A stretch of DNA of 64,000 nt from Xylaria sp. FL1777 (lineage: Eukaryota; Ascomycota; Sordariomycetes; Xylariales; Xylariaceae), in the NCBI GenBank assembly GCA_022578965.1, contig MU400565.1:1-64000 (forward strand), read 5' to 3'. Positions 23,870 through 34,833 of the stretch are shown here, in pieces. The notes beneath the pieces were generated by a model, which saw only the letters and a list, made by a program, of their open reading frames with translations, had not been told where the DNA came from and did not search any database. A program made the position numbers and the translations under genes. Numbering within the stretch: position 1 is the first letter of the stretch; the number at the start of each line of letters is the position of its first letter.

Positions 23870-24480
23870 CTATTAAATTTATATTTGTTTTAAAGTAATT
23901 ATAAATCTTAAAAAGTTAATTTTTTATGTATGCTATACATACTTTTTTATGTTAAGTTATAATTTTGCTTGTTTAAGTATTTTTAGCACTTAAGTTACAT
24001 GTTTTTTGTGTTTTTTTAATGTTTTAAAGTAAATTAAAATATTATTTAAATAAATAAACACGAACTTATTTAAAAACTTCCGTAAAATTGTTATTATTAT
24101 GTATTAAAAGCTAGCTAATATGTTTTATAGTTTTTATAACATAATTATATACTTATATAATCTATATATTATTTATATAGCAGTTTTTTATTTTTTTTTT
24201 TTAGTTATTTTAATAGCATAATATTTATTTAAAATATTAATTGCTATAAATTATTCTGCTTAATTAATATTTTTTTTCATAGTTATTAGCAAAATAAAAA
24301 AGTATTTATTTGCAATAATAATTACGTTTAATAATTAATAGTTAATTATTATTTGCTATACTAATTTTCTTTTTTTATTAATTAGTTGTTTTTTATTTTT
24401 TATTTTAAGTACTAGCACTATAAAGTATTTAGCAAATAATTAAGATTTTTTTAAGAATTCTTTTGCTAAGTTTTTTTAAA
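23870..24480 (-). pseudogene. pol: A2 reverse transcriptase relic
   Basis: The minus strand reads V-F-I-Y-L-N-N-I-L-I-Y-F, with the Y-L-D-D box (now Y-L-N-N) at the complement of 24041-24052. It continues L-K-K-H-K-K-H-V and L-K-Q-A-K-L, the usual E-E-H-x-x-H-V and L-Q-K-A-K-L segment after the catalytic box of Ty3/gypsy RT. Upstream (higher coordinates) a degenerate F-G-L-x-N-A-P-A-T-F-Q region can be followed. The same residues appear in A3 at 31997-32008. Confidence 0.87.
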
Positions 24481-25455
24481 TATATTTCTATAAAGCGTTT
24501 ATTTTGTTTAAGCTTATATAGTATACTTAATAAAGCTTTAGTTAATATTTTTCCTTAATAAAAATATAGTAATTTTATAAGCTATATTTAAAAAGTTCTT
24601 TTTTTTTTTTTTTTTTAAACAGTTTATAAAATCTATAATATACTTTTAGTATTTTATTTAAGATTTCTTTTGCAATTTTTCTAATTTTTTTGCTTTATTT
24701 TTTACTTTTTTAATTAATAGTTTTTGCTTTTTATTAAATTAAAAGGTTATTAGCTTTTAGCTATAGTATTTTTAAAATAATGTTATAATTAAATATATTA
24801 GCAATATTTAATACAATTTGTTTTTTGTGTTTTTATATAAATATATTAAAAAGTTTAGTTTTTTTAAGTATACAACTGTTATTATAGCTAAAAATACTTT
24901 TATTAAATCTTTTAATCTTTTAAAATCTTTGCTTATATTTTTAAAGAATTTTATTTTGTTTTGCTACTTTAAATAAAATTATATTAGCTTATGCTTTTAA
25001 GTTAATTAAAGTGTTATACTTTCTTTTTTAATATATAAGTTTAACTTTAAATTAGTTTTGCTAATTATTGCATTAAACTTTACGTAAAGCTTTAGTTTTT
25101 TTAGCTATTTGCTGCTTTTTTAGCAAATATTTATTTTGTTTTTTAATTCTTTTTTATAAAATGTTTAAATGCTTGTTTTATTTTGCACTTTAGATATTAT
25201 TGCATTTTATTTTATTTTTGCTTTTAGTTAAGCTTTAAATCGTAGTTTTTAAGCTTTTTTGCTTTTAGCAACCATTTTTTAATATAATTATGCTTTAATT
25301 AGCTAGTAATATTTATAGCAGTTATTTTTATATTTTTTTAAAATAATATTATAAGTATAGTTAAAATTTTTTTTAAATGTTGTAAATCTTTATAAATCTT
25401 TATAATAAACTATAGTTATAACTAACCACTTTAATTTATAAAAGTTCTATATTTT

Positions 25456-27749
25456 TGTTTTTATAATTTATTTAAAAAACTAATTATTTTTTAGTTTATT
25501 AAATAAATATTAATAGCAATAATATATTATATAGCAATTTTATAATACTTTGTTATGTTTTAAATTTTTTAAGCATAAAATATTATTATTGTTTTTTATT
25601 ATAGTTCTGTTATAGTAATAACTTTTAGCAATTAGTTAAATTGCTAGCTTTAGTTTTTAAAACGTATTAATTTTTATGCTAACTATTAATGCTTTTTTGT
25701 TTTATTATATTTAAAGCAATTTAAGTTATAAAAATACTTTGTTTATTTTTATTAGTTTTTTCTTTATAGTATTTTTTATAACTTTTAATTTTATTTGTTT
25801 TTACTTTAAGGTTTTATAAGTTTTGTTTTTTTAAGTTTATTTAACAACTAAGTGTTTTAATAGTTTATAATTAGTTTAATAACTATATTATTTATAGTTA
25901 TAGTTTTATTTTTTTAAACATGATTTTCTTTTAGGCTATATTTTAAGCTTTAGTAATTTAAAGTTTTTATAGTTTTATAAGTTTACTAACTGTATTAACT
26001 TACTACTTTTTATTGTTTGTTATTTTTAATTAAACTATTTTTTTAAGTTATATATTAAACAACTTTAATTGTTTGTATAGCAAATATATCTTTTTATAAT
26101 TTGTTTTAATAACTATAAAGCTTTTAAATAATATTTATATGCTTGTTTATTTTAATTTATATAAATAAAACATTTAAATTTGTTTAGTATAGTACTTTTA
26201 TTTTAACTTAAAATAGCAACTTTATACTTTTGCTTTAAAAACATATTTTTTAAATTATTTTATTGTTTTTTATTGTTTTAAACTTTTATAACTTATACTT
26301 TTTTTTTAGATTAAAGAATTTTTCCCTTTTTATAGCTTTTCTTTTTGTTTTTTTTTTTAAATTAGCATTATTTTTAAAAATGTTCTTTTTTTCTGTAGTT
26401 ATAATATTTAACTTTAAATATATCTTAAAGTTATTATTTTTAGACTTTACTAATTTGTTTAAACCTTTATTTAATATTTTTTTAAGTATTTTTTTTCTTG
26501 TTTTTTTTAGTTTCTTTAGTTTTAAAATACTAGTTAAATAATTGTTAATTAATTATAATAGCTATATTAATATATATATTAATTTTTGCTAGTTTATTTA
26601 TTTTACATAGTTTGTTTTAAACTTAAGTTTTAAGTTTATTATAAAATAAATAAAATAGTATAAGCTTAAGCAATCTTAAAATTACTGCTAATTGTTTAAA
26701 TTTTATAGCATAATTTATTGCTGCTTTTGTTTGTTTTAAGCAATAAAGTGCTTTTTTTACGTATTTTGCCTTTTAAATATCTTTAAATAATGTTTGTATT
26801 TGATTTTTAAACTTAACGTAGTTTTTAAAAATCTTTTTTGTTTTTAGCTTAAAGTTAGTTAATTTATTAGCTTTTAAAAAATCCTTTAAAATAAGTTAAA
26901 ACTATTCTAGTACTTTTTTTAACAAAAATTATAAAGTAGTTATTACTTTTTAGTTTTCTTTTGTAATAATAATAAAGTGCTATTTTAAATAAAGTTTAAT
27001 ATAAATTAAAAAAACTTTTATATTTATAAATTTATTATAAAGCTTTAAAGCAGTAAGTTTAAAACTTTTAATATTTAGCATTTTTAACATTATAAATAAT
27101 CTTAATAGTAAAAGCAGTAATAATAATAAAAAGCTAGGTTTTTTATTTTAAGTTATTACTTTAAGTATAGCAATAGTAAAAATAAGCGTTAAGTTTACTA
27201 ATAATAATATTAATATTAATTATAATATAATTACTTGTTTAAAACTTTAATTTATTATTATAGTAGCAATTATTATTGCTGCCCTAATTATTATAACTAG
27301 TATTTATGCTAGTTTAAAGGTTATAACGCTTAATATTTAAGCTGTTTTTTAAGTTAAAGCAACTAGTTTATTTTATAGCACTAGCATTAGCGTTAATTCT
27401 TTTTTACTACTGCTGCTTAACTTTTTTTTTTTTACTACTGCTTTTTTTTTAATAAAAGTAGCTAGTAAAAATATTAAAGTTTGTTATTTTAGTACATTAC
27501 TAGTTCTAAAAGTTTTTAAAATTCTTAAACTTAATTTTTAACTTTTTATTTTTAATAATATAACTTAGATTTAGTTTTCTTAGTTATTAAGTAAAGTTTA
27601 CTTATATAATGCTATTTAGCATTTTTGTTTTTTAAATATTTTTTTAGTATACCTTTAAAAGTTTATTTTATAAATTGTTTATTATTTAACTTTTTATACT
27701 AATATTTGTTTTTGTGTATTAAGTTTTATTAATTAAAAAGTTATTAAAG
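25456..27749 (-). pseudogene. gag: A2 gag-side region
   Basis: This is the 5' third of A2 on the minus strand, repeated in A1 (1-2294) and, split, in A3. Near the LTR (27.2-27.45 kb) it reads Lys/Gln/Ser-rich, then Thr/Ala/Ile-rich over about 80 codons, consistent with a low-complexity Gag N-terminus. No zinc knuckle was located. The plus-strand 92-codon Phe-rich frame at 26263-26541 is a shadow of the A-rich minus strand. Confidence 0.5.
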
Positions 27750-28243
27750 TATAATAAACCTATTATATATTAATATAACAAGTTTGCTTTTAAAGTCTTA
27801 ATTTATAAGTAACAATAAAATCTTTAACAGTAGTTCATTAAAAAAGTTTTTAAAATACTTTTATTACTATACATTAATAAAGATCTTAAAGAATTAAAAG
27901 TAATAAATATATTAGTACTTAGCAGTTATAAAAAATTAATAGCTAAAAAACTAGAACTAAATAAGTAACTAAATACAAAAAGTGCATAATTATATAAACA
28001 AAAAAAAAGTAGAAAAAGTAATAACTTTTTTTAAATTACTGCAAATCTAATAAGCACTAAATTACCGTAAACTTAGTAAGCTTTAAATCACTGTAAGCCT
28101 AGTAAGCCTTAAATCACCGTAAGCTTAATAAGCTAAATAAATCGTTATATAACCTCAGCTCTAGCTAGCAAAAAAAGAAGTACAAAGTATATATAAAGGC
28201 ATTAAGCTGCTTTAAAGGCCACCTTTATGCTAATTTTATAACA
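27750..28243 (-). repeat. A2 5' LTR
   Basis: This 494-bp LTR retains more G+C in its right third (CACTGTAAGCCTAGTAAGCC, AACCTCAGCTCTAGCTAGC) than the A2 3' LTR. The two LTRs were mutated to different degrees after insertion. Confidence 0.95.
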
Positions 28244-28248
28244 TTACT

Positions 28249-29330
28249 ATAGTATTCAAGGTAGTTTTATGCATTGCTAAAAAGCAGAAATTGCAATTAG
28301 CAAGCAATAGCTTATAGTTTACTACAATATATGCTTTGCTGCTTTTAGAAATAACAATGTTGTTTTAGTTAATAACTTAACGCATGTATTCTTTTCTTTG
28401 TATTAGCACATGAAAAAAAAGTGCAAAGTTATTTAAGCTTTTATACGTAATAATCTTAGTTTTATAATTAATAATTGCTTTATATAGCTTTAAGAAATCG
28501 TTTTTAATAAGCATACTAAGTTTTAAATAGTTATTAATAATTTAACTTTTCTTTCGGAATTTATATATATAAGGTTTTTTGCTTTTGTTAATTTTACACA
28601 CATAAAAAGTAAATATGGCCTATTTAGTTAAAGCAACTATTTGGTTTTTAACTATAGTTACTTGCTTTTTCTTTTTTTTAATAGTGTGATTAGTTTTGTT
28701 TAAAAAGCTGCAATTAATTATTATACGTTCTGTTTTAAAATTAACGCAAATTTTATAGTTTAGTTTAGTTAGCTTAGTTTATATTTTTGTTTATAAATAT
28801 ATAAAACTAAACTAATGTATAGCATTATATTAGTTAGCACTAAAAGCTTTACTAACTAAAACTTCTTTATTAAGAATTTCTGTTGCTTTAGCAAACTTAG
28901 CAAGCTTTTTTGTTTTAGTTAGCTTTATTAGCTTAAATATTAACCCTAGGCTTATAATACTCTTAAAGTAGCATATAGTGCTATTTTAAGCGTTTTAACA
29001 TTAGCATATATGTTAAAAAAGCAAATTACGTAAAAAAAAAGTTTTTAAGCAATATTTATATATGCGTTACAACATATTAACTAAAAAAAAAGTATTAGTT
29101 TTTATTAGCTTTTTTAATTTAACTTAACATTTATATTTCTTTAAGTGTAATTTTAACATAAAAAGCAATTTGTACTATTAGTAGCACTAATAGCACATTA
29201 AAGAAAAATTTATAATATAAAAGGCGCTATCTTTAATATAGTATTTAAACTTGCTTCTTTAAAGAAATATTGCTTTATTATTATTGCTTTTTTTACTATT
29301 AGCAAAGTACACGCTATATTTTTTGCCTTT
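28249..29330 (-). pseudogene. B internal right of A2 (gag-pol junction)
   Basis: This block continues B after the A2 insertion (the TSD copy TTACT is 28244-28248). The minus strand is Lys/Gln/Asn-rich once Gln stops are allowed. By position it should hold the end of Gag, protease and the start of pol. I found no D-S-G or zinc-knuckle motif that I would defend. Confidence 0.4.
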
Positions 29331-29339
29331 GCGGCAATT

Positions 29340-29714
29340 TTAATCTTAATTACAGTTATAATTACAGTTATAGTTTTTTTGATTTTGATTTTTATTGCAG
29401 TTTTAATTGCAATCTTTGTTATAATTACGTTTATAATTACAGTTATAGCAGTAATTACAATTGTAATTATGTTTATAGCTGCAATTATAACTTTAGTTAT
29501 AACTATAGTTTTAGCTATAATTGCTATAATAGCTTTTGTTATAATTATAGCTTTAATTATAACTGCAGTTATAGTTATAGCTTTAATTGCAGCTTTTTTT
29601 ATAGCTTTAATTACTGTAGTAATAGTTGCTACTGTTATAACGTTTATTTTTGCAATAATTAAAGCAACAGTTAAAATAATTATTTCTGCAGTTAAATTAA
29701 TTAAAAGTATTTAA
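29340..29714 (-). repeat. Hexanucleotide-period repeat in B (dipeptide-repeat coding)
   Basis: About 370 bp is built of imperfect 6-bp units such as GTTATA, ATTACA, ATAATT and GCAATT. Because the period is two codons, both strands stay open: the plus strand for 111 codons (29379-29714) and the minus strand for a similar length. In the minus (coding) sense it gives a Thr/Ile/Ala/Lys/Val dipeptide-like repeat. Reversing CpA-to-TpA changes would turn most Ile (ATA) into Thr (ACA), suggesting an original Thr/Ala-rich linker in Gag. The plus-strand frame should not be called a gene. Confidence 0.6.
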
Positions 29715-30479
29715 CTTTAAAAAACGTTTTACTTTAAGCTTTACATTTAAATATTAACGTTTAGCTTTTTGTTTTAAACTATGTTTAGCTTTTTTAATTT
29801 TCTTTATGTAATCTTCCAAGGTTTTTTTTTTTTTAAGTAGTTTAATATAATTTACAATTTTGTTGTTTTATTAGTTTTAAATGTTTTTTATAACTTTAAT
29901 TTAGTTTAAGTTATTTGCAGCAAAAGTACAGTTTATATAAGCATATTATAGCTTACATTAAATAAAATAAAAAATAGCGTTCTAGTTTTTAGCTATATTT
30001 TAAAAAGTAAGTTAATTTTTTAAGAATTTTTTTGTAGCTTTTTTAGTACATATTTTAAAACGTTTTTTTAGACTTTTTAAAAGCAACTTTAGTTTAGCTA
30101 ATTATAGTAACTTTTGCTAAAGCGCTATAATTTTATCGTTTTATTATAAAAGTGCTAAGCTAGCTAATAAATAATTAAACAACTTTATAATTTATGCTTT
30201 GTTAAAGTTTTTTTTTTTAAGCAATGCTTTAATGCAATTACTAAAAAAATAAACATTAGTATATATAATGTTTTTGCTATTAGCTATAACTTTTCGATTA
30301 TTAAAGTTATCTTACTTAAAGTTAAACGTACTAACATTTTCTTGTTTAATTTTAATAGATCTTTTTTTAGTATAAATAAATTTTAAAGTATTATTATAAC
30401 TATTATTATAACGATTTAATAAAAAACAAAAAAAAAAAAAGTTGTTATTACTGCTGTTATAAAATAAGTTTAGTAGTTT

Positions 30480-31090
30480 ACTTTTAATATTCTAAGTCTT
30501 AGTGTTAAAGTTGCTAGTTATTTTAAGCTTACTAGTTTTAATAAAGTTAAATAAGTTAAAAAAATCTGGCAGTTTTAGCAAATTGTCTTTTTTTTTTTTT
30601 TTTTTGGTTTTTTTAGTTCTTTTACTAATTTTGCAAATTTCTCTAGCTAGTTTGCTTATGCTAAGCTTTAATTTTTTAGTGCTATTATTTATGTTATTTT
30701 TTAATATTTTTATTAATTGTTTTAGCGTTACTATATTTTTTTTGTTTTGCTTTTAGCTAAATTTCATTTTTTCGGCTTTCTTTATAAAAAACTGAACTAT
30801 TATTACGTTTACTTTAACCTTTAAATTTTCTACGGTAGTAAATTTAGCATTTATTATCTAGCTAGGTTCTTTTAGGTCTTTAGGTTCTTTTAAATCTTTG
30901 GGTTTTCTTAGATCTTTTGGACTTTTATTATGTACGTTTAACATGTTATCTAACAATGCAATTATATTATTAAATAAAAATCTAGGTAAGTACAAACTAG
31001 TAAAGCTATCGTTAAATAACATATATAATTTTAATTTAACGCAGCAAGTTATAAAAAATAACGCAATAAACTATAAAGAGTAATAAAAAA
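30480..31090 (-). pseudogene. gag: B gag relic with hexapeptide repeat
   Basis: This is the best preserved protein trace in the window. The minus strand has a long frame interrupted almost only by C-to-T stops. It begins around M-L-N-V-H-N-K-S-P, passes three in-frame hexapeptide repeats (K-D-L-R-K-P, K-D-L-K-E-P, K-D-L-K-E-P; 30865-30918), and then reads K-F-T-T-V-E-N-L and I-V-Q-F-F-I-K-K-A-E-K-M-K-F. The last parts resemble the K-F-x-G-x-x-x-x-L start and the F-x-x-K-x-x-K-F segment of fungal gypsy Gag capsids. It lies 5' in B, next to the leader and 5' LTR, as Gag should. Assignment to Gag is by position and weak similarity. Confidence 0.6.
30865..30918 (-). repeat. 18-bp tandem repeat, three units
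   Basis: Units GGTTCTTTTAGGTCTTTA, GGTTCTTTTAAATCTTTG and GGTTTTCTTAGATCTTTT lie end to end (30865, 30883, 30901). The 18-bp period keeps frame and gives a K-D-L-K-E-P repeat on the minus strand. Confidence 0.8.
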
Positions 31091-31516
31091 TACCTTAATT
31101 TTAGTACTAATAGCAAACCGCTATGTTTTGGATTTTAGTAAAAATTAAGCTAATTAACCTAAAAGCTATGTTAGGTTAAGTGCAATAGGTAATTTATAAC
31201 ATTTGCAAAAATATATGGTTTACTACAAGTTATTTACGCAATTTTACAAAACAAGTACTTTTAAGATATAAAAGTAATAAGCAAACTAAGTTTAATTAAG
31301 TATAGTGCAAAGGTTTACTTAGCGCTAAAAAACAGGCGTTTATAGCAAAATACTTGCTTTAATAAGGTTAGTTAGTAGTGCTACAGCTTATAAAGGTAGG
31401 TTAATTACTACTAGCAAAAAAAAATGTCTTTATGACTTTACAATTAAAAAACTAGGTAGTTTTAGTATAATATAGTATAATGTTTGCAATAAAATAAGCG
31501 TAATAAAGCACTACTT
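31091..31516 (-). other. B 5' leader
   Basis: This is the stretch between the putative Gag start and the B 5' LTR. It has higher G+C than its surroundings (for example ACAGGCGTTTATAGC and GGTAGGTTAATTACTACTAGC). No ORF or motif was recognised. It likely holds the primer-binding site immediately left of 31517, but no tRNA complement could be assigned. Confidence 0.45.
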
Positions 31517-31729
31517 TAATAAAAATGTTAATAGGTAATAAAACAAATAATAGATTTTCTAAGTTTTATACAATATTAGCTAATCTAGTATTTTTATAAT
31601 AAATATAAAACACAAGCTATATATGCTTTATTTTTACAGCTATAATGTGTGGCTTAACTTATAAAGCTAGTGCTACCTATAAACTCTCCTTTAGAGGTTA
31701 CTAGTTTAATTTTTTACACAGGCTTATTA
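31517..31729 (-). repeat. B 5' LTR
   Basis: This 213-bp LTR is the partner of 15993-16205. It is followed by the TSD copy CATTT (31730-31734) and then A3 sequence. Confidence 0.92.
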
Positions 31730-31734
31730 CATTT

Positions 31735-34528
31735 AAATATAGTTTAAAAATTTTAATGCTTATTATATATTTATAATAATAGCTAAATTAAATATTTTCT
31801 AGTTTTATACTATATTAATTTTTAACTATTAAATTTATATTTGTTTTAAAGTAATTATAAATCTTAAAAAGTTAATTTTTTATATATGCTATATATATTT
31901 TTTTATGTTAAGTTATAATTTTGCTTGTTTAAGTGGTTTTAATACTTAAGTTATATGTTTTTTGTGTTTTTTTAATGTTTTAAAATAAATCAGAATATTA
32001 TTTAAATAAATAAACACAAACTTGTTTAAAAACTTTTATAGAATTATTATTATTATATATTAAAAGCTAACTAATACGTTTTATAGTTTTTGTAGCATAA
32101 TTATATACTTATATAGTTTATATATTGTTTATATAATAGTTTTTTATTTTTTTTTTTTAGCTATTTTAATAGCATAATATTTATTTAAAATATTAACTGC
32201 TATAAATTATTCTGTTTAGCTAATGTTTTTTTTTATAATTACTAGCAAAATAAAAAAATATTTATTTATAATAATAATTACATTTAATAGTTAATAGTTA
32301 ACTATTATTTGCTATACTAGTTTTTTTTTTTTATTAATTAGTTGTTTTTTATTTTTTATTTTAAGTATTAGTACTATAAAGTATTTAGCAAATAATTAAA
32401 ATTTTCTTAAAAATTTTTTTGCTAGATTTTTTTAAATATATTTCTATAAAGCATTTATTTTATTTAAGCTTATATAATATACTTAATAAAGCTTTAGTTA
32501 ATATTTTTCCTTAATAAAGATATAATAATTCTATAAGCTATGTTTAAAAAGTTCTTTTTTTTTTTTTTTTTAAATAGTTTGTAAAATTTATAATATACTT
32601 TTAGTATTCCGTTCAGAATTTTTTTTGCGATTTTTCTAATTTTTTTGCTTTATTTTTTACTTTTTTAATTAATAGTTTTTACTTTTTATTAAATTAAAAA
32701 GTTGCTAGTTTTTAGCTATAATATTTTTAAAATAATATTATAATTAAATATATTAGCAATATTTAATATAATTTATTTTTTATGTTTTTATATAAATATA
32801 TTAAAAGGTTTAGTTTTTTTAAGTATATAACTATTATTATAGCTAAAAGTGCTTTTATTAAATTTTTTAATTTTTTAAGATTTTTGCTTATATTTTTAAA
32901 GAATTTTATTTTGTTTTACTACTTTAAATAAAATTATATTAGCTTATATTTTTAAGTTAATTAAAGTATTATATTTTTTTTTAATATATAAGTTTAACTT
33001 TAAATTAGTTTTGCTAGTTATTACATTAAACTTTATATAAAGCTTTAATTTTTTTAGCTATTTGCTGCTTTTTTAGCAAATGCTTATTTTGTTTTTTAAT
33101 TTTTTTTTATAAAATGTTTAAATGTTTGTTTTATTTTATACTTTAAATGTTATTATGCTTTGTTTTATTTTTGCTTTTAGTTAAGCTTTAAATTGTAGTT
33201 TTTAAGCTTTTTTACTTTTAATAACTATTTTTTAGTACAATTAAGCTTTAATTAGCTAATAATATTTATAGCAGTTATTTTTACATTTTTTTAAAATAAT
33301 ATTATAAGTGCAGTTAAAATTCTTTTTAAATATTATAAATTTTTATAAATTTTTATAGTAAACTATAGTTATAACTAATTATTTTAATTCGTAAAAGTTT
33401 TATATTTTTATTTTTGTAATTTATTTAAAAAACTAATTATTTTTTAGTTTATTAAGTAAATATTAGTAGCAATAATATATTATATAATAATTTTATAATA
33501 CTTTATTATATTTTAAATCTTTTAAGCATAAAATATTATTATTGTTTTTTATTATAGTTTTATTATAATAATAACTTTTAGCAATTAGTTAAATTGCTAG
33601 CTTTAGTTTTTAAAACATATTAGTTTTTATGTTAATTATTAATGCTTTTTTGTTTTGTTATATTTAAAGCAGTTTTAGCTATAAAAATATTTTATTTATT
33701 TTTATTAGTTTTTTTTTTATAATATTTTTTATAGCTTTTAATTTTATTTGTTTTTGCTTTAAAGTTTTATAAGTTTTATTTCTTTAAGTTTATTTAGCAA
33801 CTAAGTATTTTAGTAGTTTATAATTAGTTTAATAATTATACTATTTATAGTTATAGTTTTATTTTTTTAAACATAATTTTTTTTAAGCTATATTTTAAGC
33901 TTTAATAGTTTAAAGTTTTTATAGTTTTATAAGTTTACTAACTATATTAATTTATTACTTTTTATTATTTGCTAATTTTAATTAAACTATTTTTTTAGGT
34001 TATATATTAAATAACTTTAATTGTTTATATAACAAATATATTTTTTTGCAATTTGTTTTAATAATTATAAAGCTTTTAAATAATATTTATATGCTTGTTT
34101 ATTTTAACTTATATAAATAAAATATTTAGATTTGTTTAATATAATACTTTTATTTTAATTTAAAATAGCAACTTTATACTTTTGCTTTAAAAACATATTT
34201 TTTAAATTGCTTTATTGTTTTTTATTGTTTTAAACTTTTATAATTTGTACTTTTTTTTTAAGTTAAAAAATCTTTTCTTTTTTATAGCTTTTTTTTTTGT
34301 TTTTTTTTTAAATTAGCATTATTTTTAAAAATGTTCTTTTTTTTTATAGTTATAACATTTAACTTTAAATATATTTTAAAATTATTGTTTTTAAACTTTA
34401 TTAATTTGCTTAAATTTTTGTTTAATACTTTTTTAAGTATTTTTTTTTTTGTTTTTTTTAGTTTTTTTAATCTTAAAGTACTAATTAAATAATTGTTAAT
34501 TAATTATAATAACTATATTAATATATAT
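31735..34528 (-). pseudogene. pol: A3 internal: RT and upstream pol/gag
   Basis: This block is collinear with A2 from about 23777 to 26575. The minus-strand Y-L-N-N catalytic box is at the complement of 31997-32008, followed by the same E-E-H-like and L-K-Q-A-K-L-like residues as in A2. The rest runs back into the protease/gag side. It ends in an AT microsatellite (34519-34528) that was the target of element C. Confidence 0.85.
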
Positions 34529-34833
34529 TGAAATAAAGCAGTGCGATCGTGTAAGATTTACTATATCACTTTAATTGCAAGAAAATAAGTCATAACTTAT
34601 GCATTTAAGCAATTAGGCCATATATGAATTAAGAAATTAAACAATTAATTAAAAGGCTATTTAATAATATAAATAAAGCAACCATAGTTAATTTTTATTT
34701 TTTTTTGCGTGTTTGTTAAGTTTATACTTTGAAATTTAGCGTAATATTTATACTTTTATTCTTACTATATAACTTAGCTTAAACTTATTTTAATTAGCTA
34801 GTTAGCTTATTTAGCTACTTTATTTTACTTTAA
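34529..34833 (-). repeat. C left terminal repeat
   Basis: This 305-bp repeat begins TGAAATAAAGCAGTGCGATCG and ends TTTTACTTTAA. It is less mutated at its left end than its partner, which has TAAAATAAAGCAATATAATTA. Confidence 0.9.

Larger units (their letters stand above)
20542..28243 (-). mobile_element. A2: complete family A Ty3/gypsy copy
   Basis: A2 is 7702 bp with two 494-bp LTRs (20542-21035 and 27750-28243) and the perfect TSD TTACT (20537-20541, 28244-28248). It is the only uninterrupted family A copy in the window, so it serves as the reference for A1, A3 and A4. RT and integrase traces lie on the minus strand and the polypurine tract borders the left LTR. It is inserted in B and is therefore younger than B, which is younger than A3; family A was active at least twice. 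Confidence 0.95.
15993..31729 (-). mobile_element. B: Ty3/gypsy retrotransposon, itself split by A2
   Basis: B has 213-bp LTRs (15993-16205 and 31517-31729) beginning TAATA and ending TTATTA, with the TSD CATTT at 15988-15992 and 31730-31734. A2 carries the unoccupied site as AATATTTAAAC. Without A2 it is about 8030 bp. Transcription is leftward: Gag peptides lie at the right, RT near 19.3 kb and RNase H near 18.6 kb, all on the minus strand. Some parts (30.5-31.5 kb and 20.0-20.4 kb) keep more G+C and longer readable frames than family A, so B is either less mutated or originally richer in protected codons. Confidence 0.92.

Noticed and set aside
26263..26541. Phe-rich 92-codon plus-strand frame in A2
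   Set aside because: It is the complement of A-rich minus-strand gag DNA; the same stretch is stop-ridden in copies A1 (903-1087) and A3.
29379..29714. 111-codon plus-strand frame, hydrophobic and apparently a small membrane protein
   Set aside because: It is a product of the 6-bp repeat period, which leaves both strands open; the host element B is coded on the minus strand.
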